Below are positions 1 through 12,120 of a stretch of DNA of 64,000 nt, piece by piece; the first letter of the stretch is position 1, and each line of letters starts with the position of its first letter. Both the position numbers and the translations under genes were made by a program. This stretch comes from Gaeumannomyces sp. JS-464 (Eukaryota; Ascomycota; Sordariomycetes; Magnaporthales; Magnaporthaceae): the NCBI GenBank assembly GCA_002197995.1, contig NGZR01000006.1:620001-684000 (forward strand), in the 5' to 3' direction. The notes beneath the pieces are model-generated. The model searched no databases, was not told the DNA's origin, and saw only the letters and a program-made list of their open reading frames with translations.

Positions 1-559
1 TTTTTTTAAGTATTGCAACTTAATAGTCCGGTTATCGGTTTAAAACGTCCGCCCGGCCGTTTTCCGACCTTTTCCGGTATTTAATCCGAATGTCGTAATT
101 TTGCAAAAATTTGCTTTAACGAACTTATTGCTTATTTAAGTTTTTACTTATAGTAAAATGTATTAAGTTTTTATAATTTATATATATTATAACTTAATAT
201 TTAGCTTTATAAAAGTATGGTCGCTATTTTTCGAATGCTTGGATTATTGCTAAAAGTTGTTTTATTATAAATTTAATAGTTTAATTTAAATCCATTTAAC
301 TTTTGTAAAAAGAAACGCGTAAAAGTGTAACCGTTTTTAATCGTTTCGCTGTTCGAGTTAACCGCTAATCGCGCAATTTAATGCGTTAATTTCGATTTTA
401 AAAGGGTTTTTTAAATTTAAAAATATTAACATTAATTCCTTTAATACGGCGTTTTGTAATTGTTCGAAAGCTATTTATTTTTACCCTTTTTAATAAAACT
501 AGTGGTTATTTTTAGTAAAGTTCGTAAATAATATGGCGATTTTGCTATAATTACAAATA

Positions 560-1760
560 AACCGTTTATAAAAGTTTAAAACTATTAAAAACCCTTGTAC
601 TTTCGTACCGTTTTTAAATATAAGCCATTTTTCAACTTTTTTAACTTTTTTAAAGTTTATGCAAACTTGTCCAAATGTAATTATAAGCCTTTAAAAAGCG
701 ACTTTTTGCGAATACCATTCGCATTTTTTTAGTTTAACGAAAAGCTTTACATTAAACAATTTTTAAAGCATTTTATATACGTGCTGCTTATATTTTTCCA
801 TCGTTTTCGAAAAGATTAAAGTGTTATTTAAATACGCGAAGCCGAAAACGTTAAAATATTTTCGCAATATATGGTTAATTATTTTTTAAAACGTGGCTAA
901 TGTATTAGTAAATTTAAAGGTTATTATTAAAAGCTCGTAATATTTAAGCTTTATTTTAAAAGCTATAAACCACTTTTAGCTTTTTTTAATCCGTATTAAG
1001 CTGTAAGCTTTCCGTAAGTTTAAAGCTGTAAAATATTAAGCTTTGCCGAGCTTATCGCGCAGCTCGTCGATAAAAAGTAAAAAATATCGATTTTTAATCG
1101 TAACTTTGTTTAACGGGCGGTAATTAATACATATTTGCTTCGTTCCGTTTTTTTTTTATAAAATCCCGTGTTTTATTAAAAATGGAAAGGTTTAATATGC
1201 CCTTTTTATAGGGTTTTTTCCAGCTGTTTTTTTAGCACCTTTTATTATTAAAAGATAAACTAGTACAGCTTTTAATATTTAAGTTATATTTTTAGTTTAA
1301 GCTTAATTTTAAACTTAAACGGTTTGTATTTCGAAAGCACCGTTTTTAGTTTTTTTTTAAATAACTTTTCGTATTTGTAATATTTTTTCGAAATATTTGC
1401 GAGCCGTTTTTTAATGTTAGTTTAGTCGTTTTAATCGCTTTTTATTTTAAATAATCGTGTATTCGTCGATATTAAATGCGAAAGTGGATTGCTAAATTTT
1501 GTTACCGTTATAACCTTTTTTAGTTGGTTTTTATGCTTACAGTGTAAGGTTTATAATTAGTAAACCGTTTTAATTACTTGTAACTTTTCCTATTAAACTT
1601 AACCGTTAGCTTAATTTATCCTCGGGTTATTTTTTTTAAGTTAAAAGATTCCGAAAATCACGTTTCTTTTTTTTATATCCAGTTTATCCAATATAATATT
1701 AACGTTTTCCTTATTTCGGGTGCGTAATGTTATTAGTTATGTTTTTCAGTTAATTTATTT
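560..1760 (-). pseudogene. pol reverse-transcriptase remnant of G1
   Basis: Reverse transcriptase copies the element RNA into DNA. Seen on the minus strand: [16 protein letters not shown] (about 1080-1140), IDELRDKLG (about 1043-1075) and, further downstream in the protein, the strand that normally starts with the catalytic Asp pair, here reading NNTLIFSKT, so both Asp codons appear as Asn (GAY to AAY). This is followed by QHVYKML, KLKKCEWYSQKV and FKKVKKVEKW, the palm-to-thumb region of Ty3/gypsy RT. Frequent stops and the double Asp to Asn change make it dead. The same RT block is seen in G4 at about 55980-56095. Confidence 0.72.
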
Positions 1761-2589
1761 TTTATTATAAGCGATAAGTATTTCTTTAACCGTTTTTAAT
1801 TAGTACGGTTAGTACTTTCGCTTTATAAGGATTTTACACTATTTAACCGCTTATAACGATACGTAATCGCTTTATACTTTGTAATTAATTATCATTTTAA
1901 CCTTTTTTTTTAATATTTCATTCGAAATGTTAATAAGTTATACGGTTAATTCGATTTTATTATTACGAAGGTTTTTATCGGTTTTCCTTTTTTTTTTCGT
2001 ACTTTTTGCTTAAGTGGTTTTTTTAATTTTTTAATAAAAGAAGGAGTATTATACGTTCGTTTTTTTATCCGGGTTAAACGGGATATACGTTTACGCAATT
2101 TCTTAATGCTAAATTTCCGCTTTTTATGCTATATGTTTTTTACATTTCGCAATTTCGCATTTTTTTTAATCGAGCGTTTTAATAACACATAATATCGGGT
2201 ACCGCTTGTTAAGTTTAAAAACTGCGGTAAATTTGCTAATCCGGGCTGGTTTTTACCGTAGCAATTAAAATGTTAAACGGGGTTTAACTTTAGGTTTATT
2301 TCCCATTTTTCGTGGGAAAAAATCGTGCTTAAGTTTAAATCGCAAATAAAATTTGCACTTTTTATAAATGCATTTTATTTAAAAAAGGTGCAAATGTTTA
2401 AAATGTTTTAAATCGATATTAAAGTGGTTTTCGAAAAATAGCGTAGCTTTTTTAACTCGCTTGCGTCGTTAAACTAGTAATTAACGTATTTAACCTTTTA
2501 TTAATTGTTAAACTATAATAAAGGTTAACCGTTATTTTTTTCCGCCGGGGTGGCGTGGCATAACGGGCTATTTGGGTATTTTAAATTTT

Positions 2590-2955
2590 AACGGTTTATG
2601 TTGGAATGGCAGCCAAAGGTCGCATAAGGCGATTTACGGATGCGGTGGACCCACGACTCGGGGCACCGTGACGGGAAACAACGTCTCCCCGGCACGGAGC
2701 CTCCGGCACGGATATCACCGGTCATGCCGTCATGCAAGGAGGCTGTGCAAGTTCCAGGTTAAATCCCGACTCCGGGATCTGCCTCGCACGACCGCACCCC
2801 GCGGCCTCCGGCATGGGATATATGTATCCCAAGCAAGGCTCGCACGAGGAGCCTTCCTTTGTACTTAGAAGATAGACAGCTTTTAGGATTACAATATACC
2901 CGAAAGCCTTCTCACCCCAAAGACCGGTACCGGCACGAGTGCCACGAACAGTTTA
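2590..2955 (+). mobile_element. SINE-like element 'S1', copy 1 (insert 2599-2946) with 9-bp target duplication
   Basis: A GC-rich 348-bp block interrupts AT-rich G1 and is absent from the matching point of G2 (about 7535-7560). It is flanked by AACGGTTTA (2590-2598) and AACAGTTTA (2947-2955), a 9-bp target duplication with one G to A change. It has no terminal inverted repeats. It contains possible Pol III boxes (TGGCAGCCAAAGG near its start, GGTTAAATCCC at about 2757-2767) and hairpins, for instance AAGGCTC pairing with GAGCCTT near 2838-2859. A second full-length copy lies inverted at 51144-51482 with its own 10-bp target duplication. Short size, lack of coding capacity and variable-length duplications suggest a SINE, but the promoter assignment is weak. 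Confidence 0.66.
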
Positions 2956-3454
2956 AAAGCATTTTAAAACGTTAAAAGGCGTAAAAGCGTGTTAGCCTTT
3001 TTAGTTTACCTGCTTTTCGCGAATTATAAATGTAAAGGTTTCGTCGTTCGAGCTTTTTACTCGTTTTTAAAACTCGGTCGTTCCGAGGTTTTGGCCGTTT
3101 TAATTTACCTTCGCGTCGGTGTTTAAGTTTTTAAAACCGCGAAAAAAATGGGTTTAACTTAAAAGCTTTTCGTATCGAGCTTTTCCTTTTTTTATATCGT
3201 TTTCCTTTTTTAAATTCGTCCGTTCGAAAATAACGCGCTGCTTTCCCTCGTTATTATATTCGAGCTTTATAGCTTTAAACATATAAACGCTTTAAAGTTT
3301 TTAAAGATAGCATTTAGTAACTTCCTTATTAAACTAGTATATAGCATACAATTTATTATAATAATACGTTTAGCTAAACGTTAACCCGGGGTATAATCCT
3401 TTTTATGTCGGGTTTTTTTATATTCGTTAAAAGTTAGCTATTTGGCGGTTATTA

Positions 3455-4460
3455 TCCCGCTAAAAGCAATTTGCTTTAATATAGCCGGTTTAACCGCATT
3501 TAAAGCATTCCTTATTTTTTAAGTTTTGCTTTGCTTTTTTTGCTACTTTTATTATTAATAAGCGGCTTTTACATTAAAGTTTATAAAGCTTAAATGCGTT
3601 TTATAAACCGTAATAGGTTATTATTTAGCCTTTTTTTAATTAGCTTTATTACTTTATACCGCATTTTTGGAACTATATCTTTTTCTTTTTTATTACCGTT
3701 CGTATAATTTATCGCTAATGCGAACCGCGTTTTTAACGTAATTTATAAAAAACTTTAAGCGATTTTATTTCGCGAGTTTATCTTTTACGTTTTCGCGTAA
3801 TCCGTTATAAAAGTGCAGTATTAACGTAGCGTTGCTTTAATCGAGCTTAGTATTAATTCGTTAAAAATTCGTTATATTTAACTGCGGCTTTTTGTTATTT
3901 AAAAGCTAGCAATTTTTTTTCAGCGATTCGGGTTTCGTTAACTATTTCGAACATTTTTTTAACCTTTTTTTTCGAAGGTTTTAAAATTAGCGAAAATAAA
4001 TTTGGTAATTTTTTAACTATCCTCGTATTTTTTTAAAATAGTTGCTTTAAGTTAGCTAAAACCACTTTTTTACTTTGCCGTTTAACTTGGTAATAGTATA
4101 AGCGACTTTTTATTCCTCGTTTACGAATTGCTATTCGTAAAATTTAAAATAACTATTGCATTTAGTAAAGAACGTTTTAAGTTTGCCGTTTTCCTTTTCG
4201 TAAAAATCCGGGGATAGGACTTTATACGTTTTAACCGCGATAAGCGTTTTAAAAATAACAACTTCGTGGTAAATTGCTTTACTTTAACTTAACTTTTAAC
4301 GATTTCGTTTTTCATAAATTTAAAAAGGCTGGCTTTATTAGCGGCTTTATTAAAGTCGTATTTAATACAGTTAAAAGTAAAACCGTGGTTTTTTCCTTTT
4401 TAAGTTTTTTACTACTACTCGTTATTATTGCATTATTTTTTTTAATAAGGTATTAAATAA
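3455..4460 (-). pseudogene. gag remnant of G1 with CCHC zinc knuckle
   Basis: Gag would form the retrotransposon particle and bind its RNA. The minus-strand translation, broken by stops, gives a capsid-like segment ending in INYVKNAVRISDKLYER, which is the usual Ty3/gypsy gag C-terminal helix, then a basic spacer and the knuckle CFKCG..TGYIKANC at about 3466-3511. The knuckle's His codon reads TAT (CAC to TAT/TAC is the RIP direction), so metal binding should be lost. The homologous knuckles in G2 (about 8110-8170) and G4 (about 58440-58515) show the same His to Tyr change. Nothing here is translatable as a full product. Confidence 0.7.
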
Positions 4461-4482
4461 AATTAGTTAAAATGTTAACATT

Positions 4483-4860
4483 AAAGGTTTACTTTTAAAA
4501 TAAAGCATTTTGGGGGTAAAAAGGATGGTTTCGCTAATGCTAGTAAATAAAAAAATACGTAAGTTAAAAGGACAATTTAATCGCTTACTTTAAAAAATGT
4601 TTAAAAGTTAACTTAAGTTAATTAATGCTAAAGCTTTAATTAAAACTATTTAAAACAATAGGAAATTCATTTTTTATATATACGTTATACGTTTTTAACA
4701 ATTTTTTTAAATTTGTCGCTTTATTTTTAACTATTATAAATTTATAAATCTTGTTTAAATTTGTCGCTTTGTTTTTAACTACCACAAATTTATAAATCCT
4801 GCTTAAACCACGTAATTCCACGTGTTTTAATACGGGTTAAAGCATTATTTAAAGCCTTCC
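4483..4860 (-). repeat. 5' LTR region of G1 (right boundary uncertain)
   Basis: Sequence immediately upstream of G1 gag (minus sense) recurs beside G2 (about 9085-9230), beside G4 (about 59400-59650) and inverted at 12950-13337, so it behaves as the LTR/leader of the family. On the minus strand it ends TTAACA, fitting the CA end of an LTR. It contains two tandem copies of a roughly 45-50 bp unit (about 4704-4803, TTTAAATTTGTCGCTTT...), the same minisatellite that has about four units near 12975-13105. The right edge cannot be fixed by eye. Confidence 0.5.
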
Positions 4861-6685
4861 CGTTTAATTGTTTTAAAGCCCGCATGCTGGTTATAACATA
4901 TAGCACGTTAAGTTTACAAGTGGAAGCGTTAAAAGCGTTTGTAAAACAGTTAAATAAAAAAAACCTTAATTTCTTTTAATTAATTAATTTGTTTTAACTA
5001 TCGCTAATATAAAGTAAAACTAATATTTCGCACTTTTAATGCCGGTAAAAAGCGTTTATTCGCAATTAAAATAATTGTAAACGTTTTAAAAATCGAGGAA
5101 TTCGGCTTTAAAAAAACGAAAATTAACGTTTACATTTATGCTAAAACGATTAGTAAGACGAACGGTAGCGACCTTTTGCTTTTTAACCGTAAAAAACGAA
5201 ATATAAAACAAAATAAGGAAATAAATATTACACCGAATTTCTAACGGCATTCGCCGATAAAAACCGTTTAACTTTATACTAAAATATTTAACTTTTTAAA
5301 TTAAAAAAACCCAAACCGAAATAAAACGAAATTAAAAAAGAATTTTACATATTAAAATATTGGATTTAATTTAATAAAACACGAAACGAGCGTTACAAAT
5401 TGATAAATCGGAAAAAAATAAACCAAATGTTCGACGAAAAAAAAAGTTCCCGAACTTATTAAAATAACGATTAGCGGTAAATAAAACCCGTATTAACTCG
5501 GGATTTACGGGATTAAAAACCGCATTATTTAATCCAAATGCAATGTTTCGCACATTATTAAAAAGATTAGCATAATGCTAAACATTAGCCAAAAAATTCG
5601 TAATAAACCGAAAAGTAATAACCCGTATATTGCAAAACCGTAAAACAAATAAACATATTAATTTTAATGCTTTTATATACCACTATATTTATATTAGGCT
5701 TACGATTAATATTATAACAAAGCTTAATACCGGGTAAAAAACCCGCTATTAAATGCGCTAACGCGCATTTTACATCGAACGGGTTATAAAACCGTATTAA
5801 TTAAAACACTAATAACATAGCGTTTAAAATTAATAGCAGCTTTTATTATTAACGCAAAACGGTTAAAACCGCGATCGTTACGAAAATAACGCCAGTAACC
5901 TCTTCGTAAATTGGAAATTATAATGCTAATGGTAAAAGCGGAAAATGAAAATGGTATACCGAATATCGAAACGAAATAAAAGCAGCATTAAAAAGAAAGT
6001 GCGGCTGGTTAAAAAAATGCTGGAACGGCGGAAAATAATATAACGAACGGCGGTTATATTTAATAACGCCAACGACGCCGGCGAGGAAATCGAGCTAAAA
6101 AAAAACGGTGTTATATAAAAAGCGATTAAGGTAAAAGCGACGATATTAAATCGATCGCTTGTAACGAAATTGTAAATACATCGAAAAAAAGGATAATTTT
6201 GCAACTTGTAACAAGTAAAACACCCTTTTTTATACGCAAAAAAAGACAATCGATATGATAAAAACGATATTGATAAGCGACGGAAATAACGGAAAATCCA
6301 CGTTAATTTAAATGCGCGTATAGCAATCGAATAAATAAATAATTACTTCGCGTAAAACATTAATGCAATAATAAAAAATAATGTTTAAACGACCGACTTT
6401 AAAAGCAATATAAAGGGTTATGCAAAATTGCAATATGCCGATTACATTTAATTGTATTGCAGCTTATATAGGAATGTATACATCGCGTTATTGCGATTAA
6501 ATGCGGTTTTATTTAACTATTGCGAAAATTAAACTATTACATAATAATGTTTTGCAAATTATAATAATAATAAAACCAACTTTTGCAAAACACCAATTAA
6601 CCCCGATAAACCCCACACGAAAACTAATACCACTACGAAAAAAATACTAAAACACCGCGTATTAAAGCTGTAATATTATTAATTG
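4861..6685. other. AT-rich, A-biased degraded sequence without recognisable gene
   Basis: The plus strand is purine-biased (A-rich, G-poor), as in the LINE at 24-29 kb, which suggests an old mobile element that lost G by RIP on one strand. I could not recognise any RT, integrase, transposase or capsid motif in six frames; the longest open stretches (minus 5371-5553 and 5926-6249) show nothing familiar and are best explained as chance gaps between stops. Confidence 0.5.
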
Positions 6686-9230
6686 TATTTTTTAGTTAAT
6701 TTATCCTTTGTTGTAAACGATAGGTATTTTTTCAACCGTTTTTAGTTAATATAATTAATGTTTTCGATTTGTAAAAATTACATACCGTTTAACCGTTTAT
6801 AACATTATATATATCGTTTTATATTTCGCAATTGATTATTACCGTAACTTTTTTTCCTTTATATTTTATTTAAAACGTTAATAAGTTGTACGGTCGATTC
6901 GATTTTGCTATTGCGAAAGTTTTTACTGGTTTTCGTTTTTTATTTCGTGCTTTTTACTTAAATGTTTTTTTGGTTTTTTAATAAAAGGAACGAATATTAC
7001 ACGTTCGTTTTTTTATTTAAATCGAACGGGATATACGCTCGCGTAATCTTTTAATGCTAAGCTTCCGCTTTTTATGCCATATGCTTTTTGCATTCCGAAA
7101 TTTCGCATTTTTTTTAATCGAGCGTTTTAATAACGCATAATATTAAATACCGCTCGCAAGGTTTAAAAACCGCAAATAAACCTGCCGATTTAGGCTGGTT
7201 TTTACCGTAGCAACTAAAATGCTAACGGGGTTTAATTTTAGGTTTACTTTTTATTTTCCGTTAGAAAAAATCGTGTTTAAACTTTAATTATAAATGGAAT
7301 TTGCACTTTTTATAAATGCATTTTAATTAAAAAAAAGTGCAAATGTTTAAAATGTTTTAAATCGATGCTAAAGTGGTTTTCCGGTTTTAACGCAGCCTTT
7401 TTTAACTTAATTGCGTCGTTAAACCGGTAGTTAACGTATTTAACCTTTTATTAATTGTTAAATTACGATAAAAGTTAACAGTTATCTTTTTCCGCCAAAA
7501 TGGCGTGGTATAACGGGCTATTTGGGTGTTTTAAAACCTTAACGTTTTAAAAAACATTTAAAAACGTCGAAATGCGTAAAAGCGCGTTAACTTTTCCTAT
7601 TTGCTTAATTTTAGCAAATTATAAATATAAAAGTTATATTGTTTAAGCTTTTTGCTTATTTTTAAAACTTAGCCGTTTTAAAGTTTTAACCGTTTTAATT
7701 CATTTTAAGGTTTGTATTTAAATTTTTAAATTTGCGGAAAAAATAGGTTTAATTTAAAAGCTTTTTTTTATTAAACTTCGCTTTCCCGCGTGTTATTTGT
7801 TAAGTTTGCTTTTTTTTAAATTTTTCGAAAAGCGGCGTCGTTTTTTTCCTTTTCAATTTGTAAGCCCAAAAGCGACGCGCTGCTTTTTTTTACTGTTATA
7901 CTCGACTTTTATAGCTTTAAATATAACGATGTTTCGTGGTTTTTAAAAGTATTATTTAATAGCCTTTTTATCGAATTAATATGTATATAATTATAATAGC
8001 ACGTTTAATTAAACGCCGGTTTAAAGCATAGTTTTCCCGTGTTAAGCTTTTTTACGTTTGTTAAAAGTTAGCGATTTAGCGGTTATTATCCCGTTAAAAG
8101 CAGTTTGTTTTAATATAACCGGTTTAACTGCATTTAAAACATTTCCCGTTTTTTAGGTTTTGCTTTTGCTTTTTTTACTACTTTTCCTATTAGTAAACGG
8201 TTTTCGCGTTAAAATTTATAAAACTTAAATGCGTTTTATAAACCGTAATAGGTTATTATTTAGCCTTTTTTTTAATTAGCTTTGTAAATTTATACCGCGT
8301 TGTTAAAACCATATCCTTTTTTTTCCTATTATCGTTCGTATAATTTATCGCTAATACGGATTGCGTTTTTAACGTAATTCGTAAAAAAATTTAAGCGATT
8401 TTGCTTTACGAGTTTATTTTTTACGTTTTCGCGTAATTTATTATAAAAGTGCAATATTAACGTAGCGTTATTTTAATTAAGCTTAATGCTAATTCGTTAA
8501 AAGTTTATAGCGTATTTAATTACAGGCTTTCGCTATTTAAAAATTAGCAGGTTCTTTTCGGCGATTTGGGTTTTGTTAATTATTTTAAACATTTTTCCGA
8601 CTTTTTTTTAAAAGGTTTCGAACGAAAATGATTTTAGTAACTTTTTAGTAATTTTTATACCTTTTAAAATAATCGCTTTAAATCGGTTAAAACCATTTTT
8701 TCACTTTACCGTTTAAGTTAATAATAACGTAAGCAACCTTTTATTTTTCGCTTATAATTGCTATTTGTAAAGTTTGAAATAGCTTTCGCATTTAGTAAAA
8801 AAACGTTTTAAGCTTACCGTTTTTTCTTTTCGTAAAAGTTCCAAAATAAAAACTTATACGCTCGGATTGCGATAAATGTTTTAAAAGATACCAATTTCGC
8901 AGTAATTGCTTTGCTTCGGTTTAACTTTTAGCGATTTCGCCCGTTATAAGTGTAAAAAAGCTAACCGTGTTAGCGGCTTTATTAAGGTTATATTTAATAC
9001 CGTTAAAAGTGAAAATTGTAATTCTTCCTTTTTTAAGCTTTTTATTACTGCTCGTTATAATTGCATTATTTTTTAACGGGGTTTTAAATAAAATTAGTTA
9101 AAATGTTATAATTAAAAGTTTACTTTTAAAATAAAGCATTTCGAAAGTGGATAAAATAGTATTACTGGTTTAAGTATAAAAAAACACGTAATATAAAAAA
9201 ACAATTTAATTGCTTGTTTTAAAAAACGTT
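6686..9230 (-). mobile_element. Gypsy retrotransposon fragment G2 (gag-proximal half), RIP-degraded
   Basis: Colinear with 1740-4600 of G1: the stretches at 6700-6790, 7000-7300, 7490-7530 (TCCGCCaaaATGGCGTGG versus TCCGCCgggGTGGCGTGG), 8100-8170 (zinc knuckle) and 8390-8470 (gag) all align by eye. It therefore carries leader, gag and the start of pol in minus orientation and is truncated at about 6686, in the part that would continue into RT. It lacks the S1 insertion seen in G1, which defines the empty site. The right end is cut by pogo copy P-A at 9231. Confidence 0.75.
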
Positions 9231-9232
9231 TA

Positions 9233-11093
9233 ACGTAGTTTATTAACAAGTCGCGTATATTACCAAATCGCGCATTTTCCATCGCGATACGCGTTTCCCA
9301 CTTTCAATTTTAATTTTTTAACAACCACAAATAACATCGACATCGAAAAAAGCTAGGATTGTTTTTACCATACAGGCAATCCAATTTACTCGTGGATTAA
9401 ATTTGCGTTTGGCAGTTAAAATTTACGATATTTTTAAATCTACCATACGCGACCAACGCGCCGGCCGACCTGCTCGACGCGATAACATGCCCAAATTACG
9501 AAAATTAACGGAATCCGAAAAGAAAGCGCTTGTTAAATACATATTTAAACTGGACTTTCGCGCATTTCCTCCCCGGCTTTTTAGTATTAAAAATATGGCT
9601 AACCGACTGCTCGCCGAACGCGACGCGAGCACCGTTGGTAAGTGCTAAGTCGAAAAGTTCGTTAAACGCCGCGCAAAGCTCGGCACGCGCTAAATTCGAA
9701 AGTACGATTACCAAAAAGCCAAATGCGAAAATCCCAAGCTCGTATTTGCGTGGTTTAACTTTATACGGAACATTATAACCAAATATAGCATTTTGGATAA
9801 CGACATTTACAATTTCGACGAAACCGGCTTTTTTATAAGCATAATCGCCGTTATTATAGTTATTATAACGTCGAAAGGCCGTAATAAAGCAAAGCTGGTT
9901 TAATTTAGCAATCGGAAATGGGCTATAATTATTTAAAAGGTTAACTGTTGCGGTTAAACAATTTTTCTTTTTATTATTATTAAAAAGCAATACCATTTGG
10001 CCAATTGGTATTCGGAAACCGACTTTTCACGCAACTGGGTTATCGTAATAAGCGTTAACGGGTGAATTACGAACGAGCTCGGCTTGAAATGGATTCGGCA
10101 TTTCGATAAACACATTGCGTCGCGCGCAAAAAGCCCTTATCGTTTGTTAATGCTAAACGGCTACGAAAGCCACCATTTAACGGATTTCGAGCTTTACTGC
10201 CAAAAATATAACATCGTTACGCTTTGCATGCTTTCGCATTCGTTTTACTTCCTTTAGCCGCTTAACGTTAAATGTTTTAACCCGTTAAAAAAAGCGTACG
10301 GTCGACAAATCGAAAACTTAATAAAATCGCACGTTAACCACGTAACTAAGGTCGAGTTCTTTTCGGCGTTTAAAGCGGCATTTTTGGACTTTATAACCGA
10401 GAAAAACATTTAAAAAGGTTTCCGAAAGGCTGGCTTTGCTCCTTTTAATCCGGATTTAGTTTTGGAAAAGCTGGATGTAAGGCTACGAATTTTAACTCCC
10501 CCGAAGGAGCTTTTAAGCGACGCCGAACTTTGGACCTCCAAAACGCCTTAAACAGCTAGGGACGTAACTTCGCAATCCGAACACATTAAAACTCGGATTT
10601 CCAATTACCGGAGCAGCTTTCCGACACCCATATTAGCGATTGTAAACCAGCTAACGAAAAGGGCTAGGGCAATTATGCATCGGGTTAACCTTTTGGAAAA
10701 AAAGTGCTTTAAGCTACGAAAGGCGAACGAGGCACTAAGCAAACGCCGGAGGGCTAAAAAAACACGTGTTAAGCTAGGAAGGTTATTTATTATAAACGAG
10801 GTACGAAATGTTTTAAACCAGCAAAAGCTAAATGGATAGCTATAACAAGAAATACGCGATTATAGGGGTTAAAAAAGGAGGGCGACGATAACTCGTCGGC
10901 GATGTGGCATTTGCGGCAAAACCGGACATAATGCGCGCATTTATTAGGAAAAAGTAAAAATGTTTAATATATATAGTTCCGAATAGTTTAAATGGATTTT
11001 TAGCGTTATTAGGTTAGCATGCGCATCGATGGACTGGAGGTTGGGTGTGGGTGCGCGACTCGGTAATATGCGCGACTTACTGATGGACTACGT
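9233..11093 (+). mobile_element. pogo/Fot1-like DNA transposon P-A (1861 bp), TA target duplication
   Basis: Flanked by TA at 9231-9232 and 11094-11095. Left end ACGTAGTTTATTAACAAGTC and right end ATGGACTACGT are imperfect inverted repeats; the internal tandem units are of the TCGCG class. It encodes on the plus strand the best-preserved pogo-type transposase remnant of the window (see next entry). It sits between the minus-strand gypsy leader of G2 and a plus-strand gypsy integrase, two pieces that do not belong next to each other, so a rearrangement breakpoint coincides with this element. Confidence 0.85.
9330..10960 (+). pseudogene. pogo/Fot1-family transposase remnant of P-A (HTH-CENPB, DDE, C-terminal zinc knuckle)
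   Basis: The transposase would bind the ends and cut and paste the element at TA. Seen in order: N-terminal Psq/CENPB-like helix-turn-helix (LRLAVKIYDIFKSTIRDQ, KLRKLTESEKKALVKYIF), the first catalytic block YNFDETGF (about 9810-9833), a second block reading LMLNGYESHH (about 10148-10180; family norm is D-G-H), PLNVKCFNPLKKAYG and FSAFKAAFLDFITEKNI (about 10258-10412), and at the C-terminus a zinc knuckle RCGICGKTGHNARIY (about 10900-10944). Stops (for example about 9646 and 10255), Asp to Asn and His to Tyr in DGH, and final Cys to Tyr in the knuckle are transition changes and make it inactive. The C-terminal knuckle is intact as a pattern in several copies, so it was part of the ancestral protein. 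Confidence 0.8.
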
Positions 11094-11095
11094 TA

Positions 11096-12120
11096 AGCTT
11101 ATTAAATATGCTTTATTTTTACCATATAAAAAAAGCAGCGACGTTGTAAAACTAGCGTATGTTTTTATTAAACATGTAATTAAGAAATACGGCACGCCGA
11201 ACCGTTTAATTACAAATAAAAATAAGCTATTTATAAGCAAGTTTTAAAAAAAGCTTACGAATAAGCTAAAAGTAAAACACTTTTTATTTATAACTTACCA
11301 TTTTTAAACAAATAGATAAACGAAACGAACGAATTAAATTATAAAGTAATATTTACGTTATTACGTTAATTATAAATAAAACAATTAGGTATAACTATTC
11401 CTTATAGCTTAATTCGCTTATAACAATTTAATTTATAAAAGTATACAAATTATACCGTTTTATACGAATTACGGGTTTACGCTTATAACGTATAAAAGAT
11501 TTAAAGTAAAAAAACATGCTGTAATAGCGGAAATATAAATAACGAAGTTTATTAAATTATATAAACATTTCCAAATAAAGCTAAAAAAAAAAAAAAACTA
11601 TAACACCGCATAACTATTTAAGCAAATAAAAAAAAATCGAAAAACCGACTTTTAAAAAAGGAAATAGCGTTTATTTTTTTTAACGCAATATTAAAACAAA
11701 ACGACCAAACGATAAGTTAAACTATAAAAAATTAAGCCTTTTTAAAATGTTAAAAAAAAGTTTTAAATATACATTATAAATTCCGATTACCACCGATTAT
11801 AAAATCCTACCCGGTTTTTTATATTTCTTTATTTAAACCAGCGTTACTAAGCTTTAAAAGCGACGAGTTAATAAAAGTTAACGCAAAATAAAAGTACGAA
11901 ATCGAAAAAATTTTAAACTATAAGTTAAAAAATAAGCTTAAAAAGTACTTAATTAAATGAATAAAGTACGGCTACGAAAAAAACACGTGGGAAAAAGTAA
12001 CGAACTTTAAGCATTATTAAAAAGTTTTAAAAAAAATATTAACAAAAGCATTTGCAAAAAAGTTAATAAAAGAAAAAAGCTTTAAAAAAAAGTTTAACAT
12101 CGTTAAACTTTTTTTTAAAC
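11096..12120 (+). pseudogene. Ty3/gypsy integrase and chromodomain remnant (G3)
   Basis: Plus-strand translation gives the integrase core segment VKLAYVFIKHVIKKYGTP then NRLITNKNKLFISKF (about 11140-11245), where the second catalytic Asp of the usual SDRD is Asn. About 650 bp further on is a chromodomain: YEIEKILNYKLKNK, KKYLIK, IKYGYEKNTWEKVTNF (about 11890-12015). Integrase followed by a C-terminal chromodomain is typical of chromoviruses, which target heterochromatin. The remainder of this plus-strand element (gag, RT) is missing to the left, where P-A begins. Many stops; not functional. Confidence 0.75.

Larger units (their letters stand above)
1..4482 (-). mobile_element. Ty3/gypsy (chromovirus-like) retrotransposon G1, RIP-degraded, cut by window edge
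   Basis: Read on the minus strand this is a Gypsy gag-pol region running from about 4480 leftward out of the window. Seen: a gag capsid-like stretch (about 3650-3835, motif YNGLRENVKDKLA), a CCHC zinc knuckle (about 3466-3511, CFKCG then TGYIKANC with the His position now Tyr), the RT core [15 protein letters not shown] followed by IDELRDKL (about 1043-1140) and the downstream RT strand LIFSKTMEKYKQHV (about 620-845). Order gag, knuckle, RT matches Ty3/gypsy. All frames carry many stops of the kind RIP makes (CAG or CGA to TAA/TGA, TGG to TAG/TAA). RNase H would lie at the left edge and integrase is outside the window. A 348-bp GC-rich SINE-like element sits inside it at 2599-2946. The same family recurs at 6690-9230 and 55540-59650. 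Confidence 0.82.

Noticed and set aside
2572..2868. 98-codon open frame across the S1 element
   Set aside because: It starts in G1 and runs into the SINE-like insert; the homologous copy at 51144 is not open.
9423..9996. Minus-strand open frames of 69 and 163 codons
   Set aside because: Antisense to the clear plus-strand transposase HTH-DDE region of P-A.
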